DNA of 64,000 nt, taken from contig NZ_LT860099.1 of NCBI RefSeq assembly GCF_900184995.1, positions 2,638,355 to 2,702,354 on the forward strand. Direction: 5' to 3'. This DNA is from Konateibacter massiliensis. GTDB taxonomy: Bacteria; Bacillota; Clostridia; Lachnospirales; Lachnospiraceae. The notes beneath the pieces are model-generated. The model did not search any database. It was not told where the DNA came from and saw nothing but the letters and a program-made list of their open reading frames with translations. Made by a program: the position numbers and the translations under genes. Shown in pieces: positions 36,879-46,077 of this stretch. The stretch's first letter is position 1. The number at the start of each line of letters is the position of its first letter.

Positions 36879-37928
36879 CTATTCTATTACACGTTCTATA
36901 AAAATATTAAGGTATTTTAATAAATCTTTTTCTTTCTTTATATTGTTTCCAGATTTATCCTTTGTAATACTAAGAACCGGTCTTTCCTTGAAATTAGAGT
37001 TTTGCCTGATTACAACTCCAATCTCACCCTCGTTTGTTTCTACCTTGGTTCCGTTTGGATAGAGAGCAATAAAATCCAAAAAAGCATCCACATGGCTTTC
37101 TTCAAATTCTATTCCCCTCTTTGCTTTCAAATTTTCAACAATCTGATATGTTTTCATTGGTTTACAACCAATTCCACATAAAAGCGTATCATATTCATCG
37201 CAGATTGAAACAATTTTGGTTGCATCGTTTATCTCTTTTTTCCTAAGAGGATAACCGCTTCCGTCTATCCTTTCGTGGTGCGATAAGATAATATCCTTAC
37301 TTTCCTCCGTCAGCCATTCTTCGTATTCAACTGCCATATATCCATATATTGTATGCTTTCGAAATTCATTTAAATCCTTTCGGCTCAAATCACTCATAAG
37401 CTTATTCGCATACGATGTCGGTATATATCGAAAGCCGATGTCATGTAAGATACTTCCCACCGCTATCGAATGAATAAGCTGCATATCCAGCTTCATGCGG
37501 ATTGCCAACAAAATAGACAGCGCACAGACATTAATGGAATGCTCATAAATGTCTGCCTCATGCTCCTTCAAATTTTCAATTTCCTCAACAATCTTATTTT
37601 CATTTATAATATCTTCAATTATCTCATATGCTATTTCCCTTAATTCTGCCAATTCGTCTCTACTGGTGTAGACATGACGCTCTAAGATGTTTCTTATTTT
37701 CTCCCTATAATCCTTTACAATCGAATCTTTTTTATACCCGCTCTTATCTGTTTCTTCTGCATCGTCGTCCGCAATGTACACATGCTGTACACCCAATTCG
37801 CGTAACTTGTTTATATACTCTTCCTTTAAACAGGTTCCTTCATAAATTAAAATAATATCCCGACCAATACAGACAGGCCTTGCTAAATACTCCCCACCTT
37901 TTAAATCATTAACATTTTTTAACTTCAT
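36879..37928 (-). CDS. HD-GYP domain protein (probable c-di-GMP phosphodiesterase)
   Basis: The 349-residue cytoplasmic protein has an N-terminal DUF3391-like region (about 1-60), then an HD-GYP domain at about 120-300. EHSINVCALS and ILHDIGFRYIP carry the metal-binding His/Asp, and SHHERIDGSGYP is the GYP signature. The usual HDxGK is HDxGF here, which replaces the lysine often implicated in catalysis, so activity may be altered. The small C-terminal region (about 300-349) is YcgR/PilZ-like in size but not recognised. It starts 59 bp downstream of the DUF4446 gene. Confidence 0.84.
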   Translation of the reverse strand: MKLKNVNDLKGGEYLARPVCIGRDIILIYEGTCLKEEYINKLRELGVQHVYIADDDAEETDKSGYKKDSIVKDYREKIRNILERHVYTSRDELAELREIAYEIIEDIINENKIVEEIENLKEHEADIYEHSINVCALSILLAIRMKLDMQLIHSIAVGSILHDIGFRYIPTSYANKLMSDLSRKDLNEFRKHTIYGYMAVEYEEWLTEESKDIILSHHERIDGSGYPLRKKEINDATKIVSICDEYDTLLCGIGCKPMKTYQIVENLKAKRGIEFEESHVDAFLDFIALYPNGTKVETNEGEIGVVIRQNSNFKERPVLSITKDKSGNNIKKEKDLLKYLNIFIERVIE

Positions 37929-37987
37929 ATCTCCATACTCCGTTTATGTTATGTAAACCATTTGCGCGATACATTATTTTCATTCGT

Positions 37988-38494
37988 TTATAAGCTTCCT
38001 ATTGCTTCGTCCAATGCCTTTTTCTCTTCTTCACCGAGCAGAATGTAAGACTCTCCTTTTATAATTTCTTTAATATAAGTGTAACAGCCTTCCCTGCTAT
38101 GCATAGCATTTATAATAAAACCATCGTTTTTTTCATTTAACAATGCCACCGCAAAGCTCAACTTACCGCCCATCTCATTGAACGCATCATATTTTACAAT
38201 TCCAACTTTTTTGAAGGTTGAAAGCAAAATCTCATTGATTTTCTGGATATCCTTTTTATTCTTTTGATCTGATACCTTTAATGTTTCAATTTCCTCTAGC
38301 TTTTCCGATATAATCTTTTCCAACGATTTTGCATCTTCTCCCTGCATGAAAATATTATATCTCTTTTTTAATTTTCCAAGCTTTACGAGTGCAACAATTC
38401 CTATAATAAAAATCAATAAATCAAACGCAGCAAATCCGATTAATAAGTAAAGTGGCTCCAAATACACACTATAGTTTAAAACATTTAAATTCAT
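37988..38494 (-). CDS. DUF4446 family membrane-anchored protein
   Basis: The 168-residue protein has a single N-terminal membrane helix (about 14-38, AFDLLIFIIGIVALVKL), a coiled-coil region (about 55-95) and a C-terminal globular domain with VGIVKYDAFNEMGGKLSFAVALLNEKNDGFII, the recognisable DUF4446 core. It follows parB by 26 bp, a common arrangement in Clostridia, and is probably part of the par operon. Function unknown. A link to chromosome segregation or sporulation is suggested only by position. Confidence 0.8.
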   Translation of the reverse strand: MNLNVLNYSVYLEPLYLLIGFAAFDLLIFIIGIVALVKLGKLKKRYNIFMQGEDAKSLEKIISEKLEEIETLKVSDQKNKKDIQKINEILLSTFKKVGIVKYDAFNEMGGKLSFAVALLNEKNDGFIINAMHSREGCYTYIKEIIKGESYILLGEEEKKALDEAIGSL

Positions 38495-38520
38495 ATTTCC
38501 CTTCCAATCTATTTTATGAC

Positions 38521-39420
38521 TTAATTATCTATGGTCTGTAATAAGTCAAAAATTCTTTCCAGCTCATCATTTGAGTAATACTCTATTTCTATTCTTCCCT
38601 TATTATTACTCTTTTGATTTATAGTAACTTTTGTCCCTACGATTGATGTTATTTTATCCTCGATATTCTTATAAATGAAATCGTTTTTTATTTCGACTTT
38701 TTTCTTCTTTTCTTCTTCCTTATCACTCATAAGTTTTTTTATCAATTTTTCTGTTTCTCTTACACTCAACTTTTCATCGAAGATTCTGTTTGCAAGATGA
38801 TACTGTAATTCTTTATCCTCAATCGTGATTAAAGTTCTGGCATGTCCTGTCGAAATCTTATCATCAATTACCATCTGCTGAACCCGCTCGTCAAGCTTCA
38901 ATAATCTTAAAGAGTTTGTGACTGCCGTTCTGCTTTTCGACACTCGCTCCGCTATCTCATCCTGCTTTAAATTAAACTGTTGAATCAATTTCTGATAAGC
39001 AATCGCCTCTTCAATCGGATTTAGACTTTCTCTTTGAATATTTTCAATCAAAGCAATTTCCAATACTTCTTCTTCTGTGTATTGTTTTATAATAACAGGA
39101 ACCTCTTTTAAACCGGCTAGTTTAGCTGCTCTCCATCTTCTCTCACCAGCAATAATTTCATAAAAGTTTTCTCTTTCCTGAACCACCAATGGCTGAATAA
39201 TACCGAATTGTTTAATCGAATCTGCCAACTCCAACAATGCATCTTCTTCAAAGTTTTTTCTTGGCTGATTTAAATTTGGCTCTATTTTTGTTATCTTTAT
39301 TTTTTTCTCTACAGGCTTTTCAATTACCTTCTCAATTATCTTGGCATTTTCTTCTTTGATACCTGAATCAGGAATTAAACTATCCAATCCCTTTCCTAAT
39401 CCCTTTGCTCTTACTGCCAT
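38521..39420 (-). CDS. parB: Chromosome-partitioning CTPase ParB (Spo0J)
   Basis: The 299-residue protein has the N-terminal motif GKGLDSLIP, ParB/Srx CTP-binding domain with NQPRKNF and GERRWRAAKLAGL, a helix-turn-helix (DEIAERVSKSRTAVTNSLRLL) that binds parS, and a C-terminal dimerisation segment. It loads as a clamp at parS sites, two of which lie just upstream of the ParA gene. Its start overlaps the ParA stop by one base, so the two are translationally coupled. Confidence 0.96.
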   Translation of the reverse strand: MAVRAKGLGKGLDSLIPDSGIKEENAKIIEKVIEKPVEKKIKITKIEPNLNQPRKNFEEDALLELADSIKQFGIIQPLVVQERENFYEIIAGERRWRAAKLAGLKEVPVIIKQYTEEEVLEIALIENIQRESLNPIEEAIAYQKLIQQFNLKQDEIAERVSKSRTAVTNSLRLLKLDERVQQMVIDDKISTGHARTLITIEDKELQYHLANRIFDEKLSVRETEKLIKKLMSDKEEEKKKKVEIKNDFIYKNIEDKITSIVGTKVTINQKSNNKGRIEIEYYSNDELERIFDLLQTIDN

Positions 39421-40193
39421 TATTCCTCCTCCTCTCCCCTATTTATTACTTCTTCTGCCAACAGCCTGTAACTTTCCGCACCGGCTGATTTTGCATCATA
39501 TAAATTGATAGGAAGTCCGTGACTTGGTGCTTCCGCCAATCTTATATTTCTCGGTATAATAGTCTTATAAATAGCTTGTTTTAAGTTTGCTTTTACATTT
39601 TCAACTACCTGCAAGGACAAGTTTGTTCTTGCGTCATACATTGTAAATACAACACCTTCTATTTCAAGCTTTGGATTTAATCTGGTTTTCACAAGATTAA
39701 TTGTTCTAATCAACTGAGACAATCCCTCCAGCGCATAATATTCACACTGTATCGGAACCAGTACGCTATCAGCGGTTGTCATCGCATTTACTGTAAGCAT
39801 ATTAAGAGAAGGAGGACAATCTATAATAATATAATCAAATTCATCCTTGATTTTTTCTACTTCTCTCTTCATGATATACTCTTTGTCTTTAATACCAATC
39901 AATTCAATTTCAGCGGCTGCCAAATCCACATTAGATGAAATAACACTCAAACCATCCATAATACTCTTTTGCATGCAATCTCTTATATCACATTGTCCAA
40001 GCATCAGTTCATATATTGTATTTTCAATGGAATTCTTGTCTAACCCTAATCCACTGCTTGTATTTCCTTGGGGATCAATGTCTATTGTTAATACTTTTTT
40101 ACCAAACTCCGCTAAATATGCCGATAAGTTAATTGTTGTTGTTGTCTTACCAACGCCGCCCTTCTGGTTAGCGACCGCAATAATTCTTCCCAT
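39420..40193 (-). CDS. parA: Chromosome-partitioning ATPase ParA (Soj)
   Basis: The 257-residue deviant-Walker ATPase has NQKGGVGKTTTTINL (with the signature Lys), IDIDPQGNTSSGLG and DYIIIDCPPSLNMLTVNA, the full set for the MinD/ParA family. Its ATP cycle with ParB drives origin segregation and, in relatives, modulates DnaA. It is the first gene of a likely ParA-ParB-DUF4446 operon, and the upstream gap holds the two parS sites and a terminator. Confidence 0.96.
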   Translation of the reverse strand: MGRIIAVANQKGGVGKTTTTINLSAYLAEFGKKVLTIDIDPQGNTSSGLGLDKNSIENTIYELMLGQCDIRDCMQKSIMDGLSVISSNVDLAAAEIELIGIKDKEYIMKREVEKIKDEFDYIIIDCPPSLNMLTVNAMTTADSVLVPIQCEYYALEGLSQLIRTINLVKTRLNPKLEIEGVVFTMYDARTNLSLQVVENVKANLKQAIYKTIIPRNIRLAEAPSHGLPINLYDAKSAGAESYRLLAEEVINRGEEEE

Positions 40194-40272
40194 TCCAATC
40201 CCCCTTTTTCAAAAATAAGTTCACTTTTTTTATTATATCACTTTTCATTTTTATATTCTACATATATTTAAA

Positions 40273-40288
40273 TGTTTCACGTGAAACC
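40273..40288. other. parS site 1
   Basis: TGTTTCACGTGAAACC matches the 16-bp parS consensus TGTTTCACGTGAAACA at 15 of 16 positions. It lies 80 bp upstream of the ParA start. Confidence 0.9.
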
Positions 40289-40335
40289 TTTGAATATTTT
40301 ATATAAATAGGACTTTTGGCTTATTTTTTTCATAT

Positions 40336-40362
40336 AAAAAAGAGCTTATCGCTCTTTTTATT
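40336..40362. terminator. Terminator between the response regulator and the ParA gene
   Basis: AAAAAAGAGC pairs with GCTCTTTTTA around a 5-nt loop. The A/T tails work in both directions. It lies between the two parS sites and ends the response-regulator transcript. Confidence 0.8.
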
Positions 40363-40366
40363 TTTA

Positions 40367-40382
40367 TGTTTCACGTGAAACA
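40367..40382. other. parS site 2
   Basis: A perfect 16-bp TGTTTCACGTGAAACA palindrome. Its last base directly abuts the stop codon of the response-regulator gene at 40383. ParB spreading from here would cover the two-component genes. Confidence 0.95.
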
Positions 40383-41024
40383 TTATATAACAATAATATT
40401 ATTTCTAATTGCAAAAACCGCTGCTTGTGTTCTGTCTGCTACCGTTATCTTTTTAAAAATATTAGATACATGATTTTTAACAGTTCTTTCACTAATACTC
40501 AATTTTGATGCTATTTCCTTATTAAACATTCCTTCTGCGAGAAGCTTCAAAACTTCAAATTCTCTTTTTGTTAAAGCATCTATTTTTCTCTGGTCTTCAT
40601 TTCTGTTTATCAGTCTTGAATTTAATAAAGGAGACAACTTTGGTTGAATATAAATTTCACCCTTATTCACAGAATAAATCGCTTTCTTTAATTCATCAGA
40701 GGTTGAATCCTTTAGCATGTATCCGTTAATTCCTATGTCTACAGATTTTAACAAATATTCAACTTCATTGTGAATTGTGAGAACAATAACTTTTGTTTCA
40801 TCTCGTCTGTCTCTCATTATCTTTAATACTTCCAAGCCGTTCATAACCGGCATATTGATATCCAATAACATGACATCAACCTGTGTTTTTTTCAATAACT
40901 CCAAACACTGAGCTCCATCTCCAGCCTGCCCGACTACTTTGATTTCTTCATCTAACTCCAATAACTGAATCAGCCCTTCTCTGACCATCACATGGTCATC
41001 AACAATCGCAATATTAATTGACAT
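40383..41024 (-). CDS. NarL/LuxR-family response regulator (DegU/LiaR-like)
   Basis: The 213-residue protein has a receiver domain (about 1-120) with IVDDH acidic pocket, phospho-acceptor Asp in DVMLLDINMP near residue 54 and Lys in YMLKDSTSDEL near 105. A LuxR-type helix-turn-helix (about 145-213) follows, with LTKREFEVLKLLAEGMFNKEIASKL. It is the partner of the kinase encoded just upstream, with a one-base overlap. Target genes are not known. parS site 2 abuts its stop codon. Confidence 0.93.
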   Translation of the reverse strand: MSINIAIVDDHVMVREGLIQLLELDEEIKVVGQAGDGAQCLELLKKTQVDVMLLDINMPVMNGLEVLKIMRDRRDETKVIVLTIHNEVEYLLKSVDIGINGYMLKDSTSDELKKAIYSVNKGEIYIQPKLSPLLNSRLINRNEDQRKIDALTKREFEVLKLLAEGMFNKEIASKLSISERTVKNHVSNIFKKITVADRTQAAVFAIRNNIIVI

Positions 41025-42097
41025 TACTTATCCTCCCTAAAACATTTTGGAACTTTTACATATATTTGTGTTCCCTTATCCTCGCCTGTTTCAAAATTTA
41101 TCAAACCTGATAGTAAGTATACTCTCTCTCTCATCATCGATAAACCAAATCCAGACTTTGATTCATATACCATATCATTTGTTTTCAAAACTTCAAAACC
41201 TTTACCGTTGTCCTTTATATAAACCTCTACACAATCTTGGTTATATACTATTTTTACACAAAATTCAGTAAAATCCGAATGCTTTACTGCATTGTTGCAA
41301 GCCTCTTGAATTATTCGTATTAAGGTAATCTGAACAATCTGGTCAACATTGCTGTTATCACCAAGCACATCATATGTAACATTAATTCCATTCTCTTTAA
41401 TTTTCAGCAATTCTCTCTCTATTATAACATCAATTCCTATATCATCCAATGCCATAGGACGCAAATTATATATAATGTTTCGCATTTCCTCTATAGTACT
41501 TCTTATATTGTTTGACATAGACATCAATTCCAATTTTGCTCTGGTAATATCTTGATCCATAATTTTCATAATAAACTCTGACTTATGAATCATGTTCGTT
41601 AGCTTTTGAACAACGCTGTCGTGTATATCCCTGGCAATTCTTTTTCTTTCAAATTCCTGACTTCTTAATATCTCTATCTTATAGTCCTCATTTGCCCCAC
41701 AATTCTTTAAATATCCTCCACAATTTTTATTCTTCATATTATTGATAATATGATCAATCTCCCCAATCCTATTATCTAAGGAACGAATCTTTTCACTAAG
41801 TTCCTCATTTTGCTTTGTTATTTTTTTCTCCTCTTCATGTAAATACCTTAGCTTTAAATTAACTTCCTCCAAAGAATAATTAGGATGAAATATATTTTCA
41901 TTACATGATAAGTCATCTTCTAATAATAACATATTAGATTTTAACTCTAATAATGATTCCATATTTCTTTCCTGCTTTATAATGCAGCTATCTCTTTCGG
42001 TCATTAGTTCGCCATACAATTTAATAACAAAACTATTCAATTCGTCAAAAAATTTAAACTCACTATTTTTTATATAATCCTCTTTACTATCCCTCAT
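41024..42097 (-). CDS. Cytosolic DegS-like sensor histidine kinase
   Basis: The 357-residue soluble kinase has no membrane helix. Its N-terminal half (1 to about 145) is mostly coiled coil and holds four cysteines (C38, C65, C126, C133). The HisKA_3 dimerisation domain has phospho-His159 in RKRIARDIHDSVVQKL. The ATPase domain carries EACNNAVKH (N box) and KDNGKGF and GFGLSMMRERV (G boxes). It should phosphorylate the regulator immediately downstream, whose start overlaps its stop by one base. The C126-X6-C133 pair could sense redox state or hold an Fe-S cluster, as in NreB-type kinases, but this is a guess. Confidence 0.92.
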   Translation of the reverse strand: MRDSKEDYIKNSEFKFFDELNSFVIKLYGELMTERDSCIIKQERNMESLLELKSNMLLLEDDLSCNENIFHPNYSLEEVNLKLRYLHEEEKKITKQNEELSEKIRSLDNRIGEIDHIINNMKNKNCGGYLKNCGANEDYKIEILRSQEFERKRIARDIHDSVVQKLTNMIHKSEFIMKIMDQDITRAKLELMSMSNNIRSTIEEMRNIIYNLRPMALDDIGIDVIIERELLKIKENGINVTYDVLGDNSNVDQIVQITLIRIIQEACNNAVKHSDFTEFCVKIVYNQDCVEVYIKDNGKGFEVLKTNDMVYESKSGFGLSMMRERVYLLSGLINFETGEDKGTQIYVKVPKCFREDK

Positions 42098-42415
42098 TTT
42101 GAACCTTCCAATTTTCGTAATTTAAGATACACTTCTATTCTACTTCATTTTTCACAATTTTTAAACAAAAATTTGCATTAACTTTTATAAAATTGTAAAA
42201 TTCTTTATTATTTCCTAAAAATTCCTTAATGTCAAAGGTGTCAAAAGTACTATTTTTCTTTATAGAATTAAAAACAAGATTGCATATCTAAAAATATTAT
42301 ATTATCATATCTTAAACTTTTCGTGAACTAAAAAAATGTATTTGTATATCCTATAATTATGGACTATAATATAGTTAAATCATTTTCACTATATTACAGT
42401 TGAAAGGAGCTTTCA
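42098..42415. other. 318-bp AT-rich intergenic region between divergent genes
   Basis: This gap separates the kinase from the divergent hydrolase gene. It is about 80% A+T and must hold both promoters. TATAAT-like boxes occur near 42352 and 42372, but no -35 match is convincing. GTCAAA occurs twice 11 bp apart near 42231-42247. I see no ORF or RNA gene here. Confidence 0.5.
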
Positions 42416-43369
42416 ATGAAAATTAAAAACAAATTAAAATATGCCATTCTCTTTGGAACCGTAACGGCGTTTTCAATTTCTATTATAAACAAACTAATAT
42501 ATGTATCTGCAACTTTAAAAAATAACCTTTCTCCGGCAAAAGGTAAATATTATAATTGGAGATTTGGAAAGGTCTTTTATACAAAGCAGGGTACAGGCTC
42601 TCCCCTTTTATTGATTCATGATTTGGACGTTTGTTCCTCCTCATCGGAATGGAGAGAAGTTGTTAAAAAATTATCAATCAACCATACTGTTTATACACTT
42701 GATTTGCTTGGCTGTGGTTTATCAGATAAGCCTTATTTGACCTATACGAATTATTTATATGTTCAATTAATTTCAGATTTTATAAAAAATGTAATCGGCC
42801 ACAAGACGGATGTAATTGCAAGCGGATTTTCCTCTTCCTTTACCATTATGGCCTGTCATAATGACTCAAGTCTCTTTCACAAAATTATGCTTGTGAATCC
42901 TGATGACTTGCTTCAATCCAACTTTGCACCGAGCAAAAAAAGTATGGCACTCAAAATACTTTTTGACTCTCCTATTATTGGAACCTTAATTTACAATATT
43001 ATCTTCTCAAAAAATAATGTGAGAAGCAGCCTGCTTGAAAAGCTTCACTCCTCATCCGGCAAAACAATTCTTTACCTAGATGAATTTTATGAAGCTGCCC
43101 ATCTTCAAAATTGTCAGGGTAAATACCTGTTTGCAAGTATGAAGGGCCGTTATACAAATGTTAATATTATACATGCTTTGAAAGAAATTAATAACAGCAT
43201 CTACATTGTTGCCGGTAATAATCAAGATAAGATTAAAATTAGAATTGAAAATTACTCCTACTACAATCCTTCTGTCGAAAGCTTTTTTGTCACAGATACA
43301 AGAAATTATCCTCATATTGAAAAACCAAGTGTTTTTCTTGAGCAAGTAAATATATTTTTTGATAATTAA
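42416..43369 (+). CDS. Membrane-anchored alpha/beta hydrolase
   Basis: The 317-residue protein has an N-terminal membrane helix (about 9-29) and an alpha/beta hydrolase domain from about residue 50. LLLIHDLD is the oxyanion-loop region, the nucleophile elbow reads ASGFSSSF (G-x-S-x-S in place of the usual G-x-S-x-G), and a late Asp-x-x-x-x-x-His (TRNYPHIEKP) could supply the last triad residue. Substrate unknown. Whether it faces the cytosol or the outside is unclear. GAAAGGAG precedes the ATG. A strong terminator follows. Confidence 0.78.
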   Translation: MKIKNKLKYAILFGTVTAFSISIINKLIYVSATLKNNLSPAKGKYYNWRFGKVFYTKQGTGSPLLLIHDLDVCSSSSEWREVVKKLSINHTVYTLDLLGCGLSDKPYLTYTNYLYVQLISDFIKNVIGHKTDVIASGFSSSFTIMACHNDSSLFHKIMLVNPDDLLQSNFAPSKKSMALKILFDSPIIGTLIYNIIFSKNNVRSSLLEKLHSSSGKTILYLDEFYEAAHLQNCQGKYLFASMKGRYTNVNIIHALKEINNSIYIVAGNNQDKIKIRIENYSYYNPSVESFFVTDTRNYPHIEKPSVFLEQVNIFFDN

Positions 43370-43418
43370 AAACAGCCAAGTCTCTAAATTATTTAATCAT
43401 AAGAGACTTGGCTGTTTT
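43369..43418. terminator. Bidirectional terminator
   Basis: AAAACAGCCAAGTCTCT (43369-43385) pairs perfectly with AGAGACTTGGCTGTTTT (43402-43418). It ends the hydrolase gene and the convergent rsmG-side operon. Confidence 0.92.
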
Positions 43419-43423
43419 ACACT

Positions 43424-44149
43424 CTATTCACCGATTGGATTCTTCGTCGGAACTCCTGCTTTTCTTGGATACATCTTCGGGGTGGATTTTTCTTTCCTTA
43501 TAATAACGAAAGCACGCTCAATATCTGAGTTTGGCAGATTAAAATACACCTCATTCTCTATCTTTCCTCCCAATACATGAATTGCTTTTTTGGAGGCCAC
43601 AAGTTCTTCTTCTATCTTTCCGGATTTATATGGGACAAAGCTTCCCTTTACCTTCACATAAGGCAGACAATATTCCGCTAGAGAAGCAAGATTCGCAACT
43701 GCTCTGGAAACGCATAAATCAAAGCCCTCTCTGTACTCTTTATCATGCGAAAAATCTTCCGCCCGCCCGTGAATCGTTTTTATTTTTTCTAAGTTAAGAT
43801 TCTGAATCACTTCATTCAAAAAATTAATACGTTTATTCAGAGAATCTAACAAAACCACCTCAATATGAGGAAATACTATCTTTAACGGGATTCCCGGAAA
43901 ACCGGCTCCTGTTCCTATATCAATTAAACGAATCTTTTTATTCATATCAACAGCCTTAACAATTGATAAACTATCTATAAAATGCTTTTGTATTACCTCA
44001 TCAAACTCCGTAATAGCAGTTAGATTCATTACCTTATTCCATTCCACCAAAATCTCATAATAAGAAATAAATTGATTTATCTGGATCTCATCAAGCTCTA
44101 TTCCTAGATTTTGAATGCCCTCTTTAAACTTTTCAATATTATAATCCAT
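43424..44149 (-). CDS. rsmG: 16S rRNA (guanine527-N7)-methyltransferase
   Basis: The 241-residue Rossmann methyltransferase is recognised by LIDIGTGAGFPGIPLKI (SAM site), VVLLDSLNKRINFL and CVSRAVANLASLAEYCLP. It methylates G527 in the 530 loop of 16S rRNA, and loss gives low-level streptomycin resistance in other bacteria. It is the last gene of the mnmE-mnmG-rsmG string and lies 11 bp after mnmG, the order seen throughout Firmicutes. Confidence 0.96.
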   Translation of the reverse strand: MDYNIEKFKEGIQNLGIELDEIQINQFISYYEILVEWNKVMNLTAITEFDEVIQKHFIDSLSIVKAVDMNKKIRLIDIGTGAGFPGIPLKIVFPHIEVVLLDSLNKRINFLNEVIQNLNLEKIKTIHGRAEDFSHDKEYREGFDLCVSRAVANLASLAEYCLPYVKVKGSFVPYKSGKIEEELVASKKAIHVLGGKIENEVYFNLPNSDIERAFVIIRKEKSTPKMYPRKAGVPTKNPIGE

Positions 44150-44160
44150 ATTAACCTCTC

Positions 44161-46044
44161 TTATTTATGATTTCTCAATTGCTCCAGATAGACAAGCAGA
44201 ACTGATATATCTGCCGGGGTAACACCGGATATACGGGAAGCCTGTCCAATGGAAACCGGCTTAAACAAATTAAGCTTCTGTCTTGCCTCAATTCGAAGTC
44301 CGCTTATAACATCATAATCAAAATTTTCGGGAATCCTTTTCTTTTCAATCTTCTTAAACTGTTCTACCTGCTTTAGCTGTCTCTTGATATATCCCTCATA
44401 TTTTATAGTTATGTTAACCTGTTCCGTCACCTTCTCATCGAGCTCTATCCTATCCTTATCAATAGGAGCAATCACATCATAAGATAACTCCGGTCTTTTT
44501 ACCAATTCAGCTAAATCCGTTCCTGAGTTTAATGGAGTACTCTCATATCTCTCCAGTAAATCCTGAACCTCCTTGGAAGTTCCTACAAAAGTATTTTCCA
44601 GTCTTTTTATTTCCTTTTCAATTTCCTCTTCCATCCGCATTACACGTTCATATTGCTCATCATTTACCAAACCTGCCTTGTGCCCGGTCTTTGACAAACG
44701 AAATACAGCATTATCCTGACGAAGCAGCAATCGATATTCTGCTCTGGAGGTCATCATTCTGTACGGCTCCCTATTTTCCTTTGTTACCAAATCATCAATC
44801 AGTACACCAATATATGCCTCAGAACGATCTAATATAATCATTTCTCTTCCCAATGTCTTAAGCGCTGCATTGATACCGGCTATCAAGCCCTGTGCGGCAG
44901 CTTCCTCATAACCGGAGCTTCCGTTAAACTGTCCGCCGCTGAATAATCCCTCAATCTCTTTAAATTCCAATGTAGGATTCAATTGTCTCGGATTAATGCA
45001 ATCATATTCAATTGCGTAAGCATTTTTAACAATTTTAGCATTTTCCAATCCTGCAACACTTTGATACATTCTATATTGAACATCCTCCGGCAGGGAGCTT
45101 GACATGCCTCCTACATACATTTCGTTTGTATATAGGCCCTCCGGCTCCAAAAATACCTGATGTCTGTTCTTATCTGCAAATTTTACAACCTTATCCTCAA
45201 TGGACGGACAGTATCTTGGTCCTGTTCCCTCAATAATTCCCGCATAAATAGGGGATCGGTCTAAATTGGCTCTTATAATCTCATGTGTTTCTTCATTCGT
45301 GTAAGTCAGCCAACAGGATTCTTGCTTAATCTGCACATCTTCGGCATTTGTGGAAAAGGAAAACGGAACGACCCTCTCATCTCCAAACTGCTCCTCCATC
45401 TTTGTAAAATCAATGGAGCGCCTGTCTATTCTTGCCGGTGTACCGGTTTTAAAGCGATACATCTCAATACCGTTTTTCTTTAACGAATCAGACAGATAAT
45501 TTGCTGACTGAAGGCCGTTTGGTCCGGTATAGTTAATGACTTCTCCATAAAGGCATCTTGCATTCAGGTAAGTTCCGGTGCATAAAATAACGGATTTACA
45601 GTTATACAAGGCTCCTGAAAATGTCTTTATTCCTGTAATTTTCTTGTCTTCCACAACAATTTCGGCTACCTCTGCCTGCCTGATTGTCAAATGCTCTGTA
45701 TTTTCCAATACCTGACGCATACGTCTGCTGTATTCCGCCTTATCTGCCTGTGCACGTAGAGAATGAACAGCCGGACCTTTGGATTTGTTCAGCATTTTGG
45801 ATTGAATAAATGTCTTGTCAATATTTTTGCCCATCTCACCGCCTAAAGCGTCAATTTCTCTAACTAAGTGTCCCTTAGAACTTCCGCCTATATTCGGATT
45901 ACACGGCATGAGTGCAATACTTTCCACATTTACTGTAAATAAAATGGTCTCAAGACCTAATCTGGAACAGGCAAGAGCAGCCTCACAGCCTGCATGACCT
46001 CCCCCAACAACGACAATATCATAATTCTCAACTAATGCTGACAT
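44161..46044 (-). CDS. mnmG: tRNA uridine-5-carboxymethylaminomethyl modification enzyme MnmG (GidA)
   Basis: The 627-residue FAD protein has the N-terminal dinucleotide motif [12 protein letters not shown] (about 12-23) and the conserved [14 protein letters not shown] and [19 protein letters not shown] segments. With MnmE it modifies the wobble uridine of several tRNAs in the cytoplasm. Its length is normal. It follows mnmE by 33 bp. Confidence 0.97.
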   Translation of the reverse strand: MSALVENYDIVVVGGGHAGCEAALACSRLGLETILFTVNVESIALMPCNPNIGGSSKGHLVREIDALGGEMGKNIDKTFIQSKMLNKSKGPAVHSLRAQADKAEYSRRMRQVLENTEHLTIRQAEVAEIVVEDKKITGIKTFSGALYNCKSVILCTGTYLNARCLYGEVINYTGPNGLQSANYLSDSLKKNGIEMYRFKTGTPARIDRRSIDFTKMEEQFGDERVVPFSFSTNAEDVQIKQESCWLTYTNEETHEIIRANLDRSPIYAGIIEGTGPRYCPSIEDKVVKFADKNRHQVFLEPEGLYTNEMYVGGMSSSLPEDVQYRMYQSVAGLENAKIVKNAYAIEYDCINPRQLNPTLEFKEIEGLFSGGQFNGSSGYEEAAAQGLIAGINAALKTLGREMIILDRSEAYIGVLIDDLVTKENREPYRMMTSRAEYRLLLRQDNAVFRLSKTGHKAGLVNDEQYERVMRMEEEIEKEIKRLENTFVGTSKEVQDLLERYESTPLNSGTDLAELVKRPELSYDVIAPIDKDRIELDEKVTEQVNITIKYEGYIKRQLKQVEQFKKIEKKRIPENFDYDVISGLRIEARQKLNLFKPVSIGQASRISGVTPADISVLLVYLEQLRNHK

Positions 46045-46077
46045 TTCCTATATCTCCTTTAATATAAACACAAAGCA

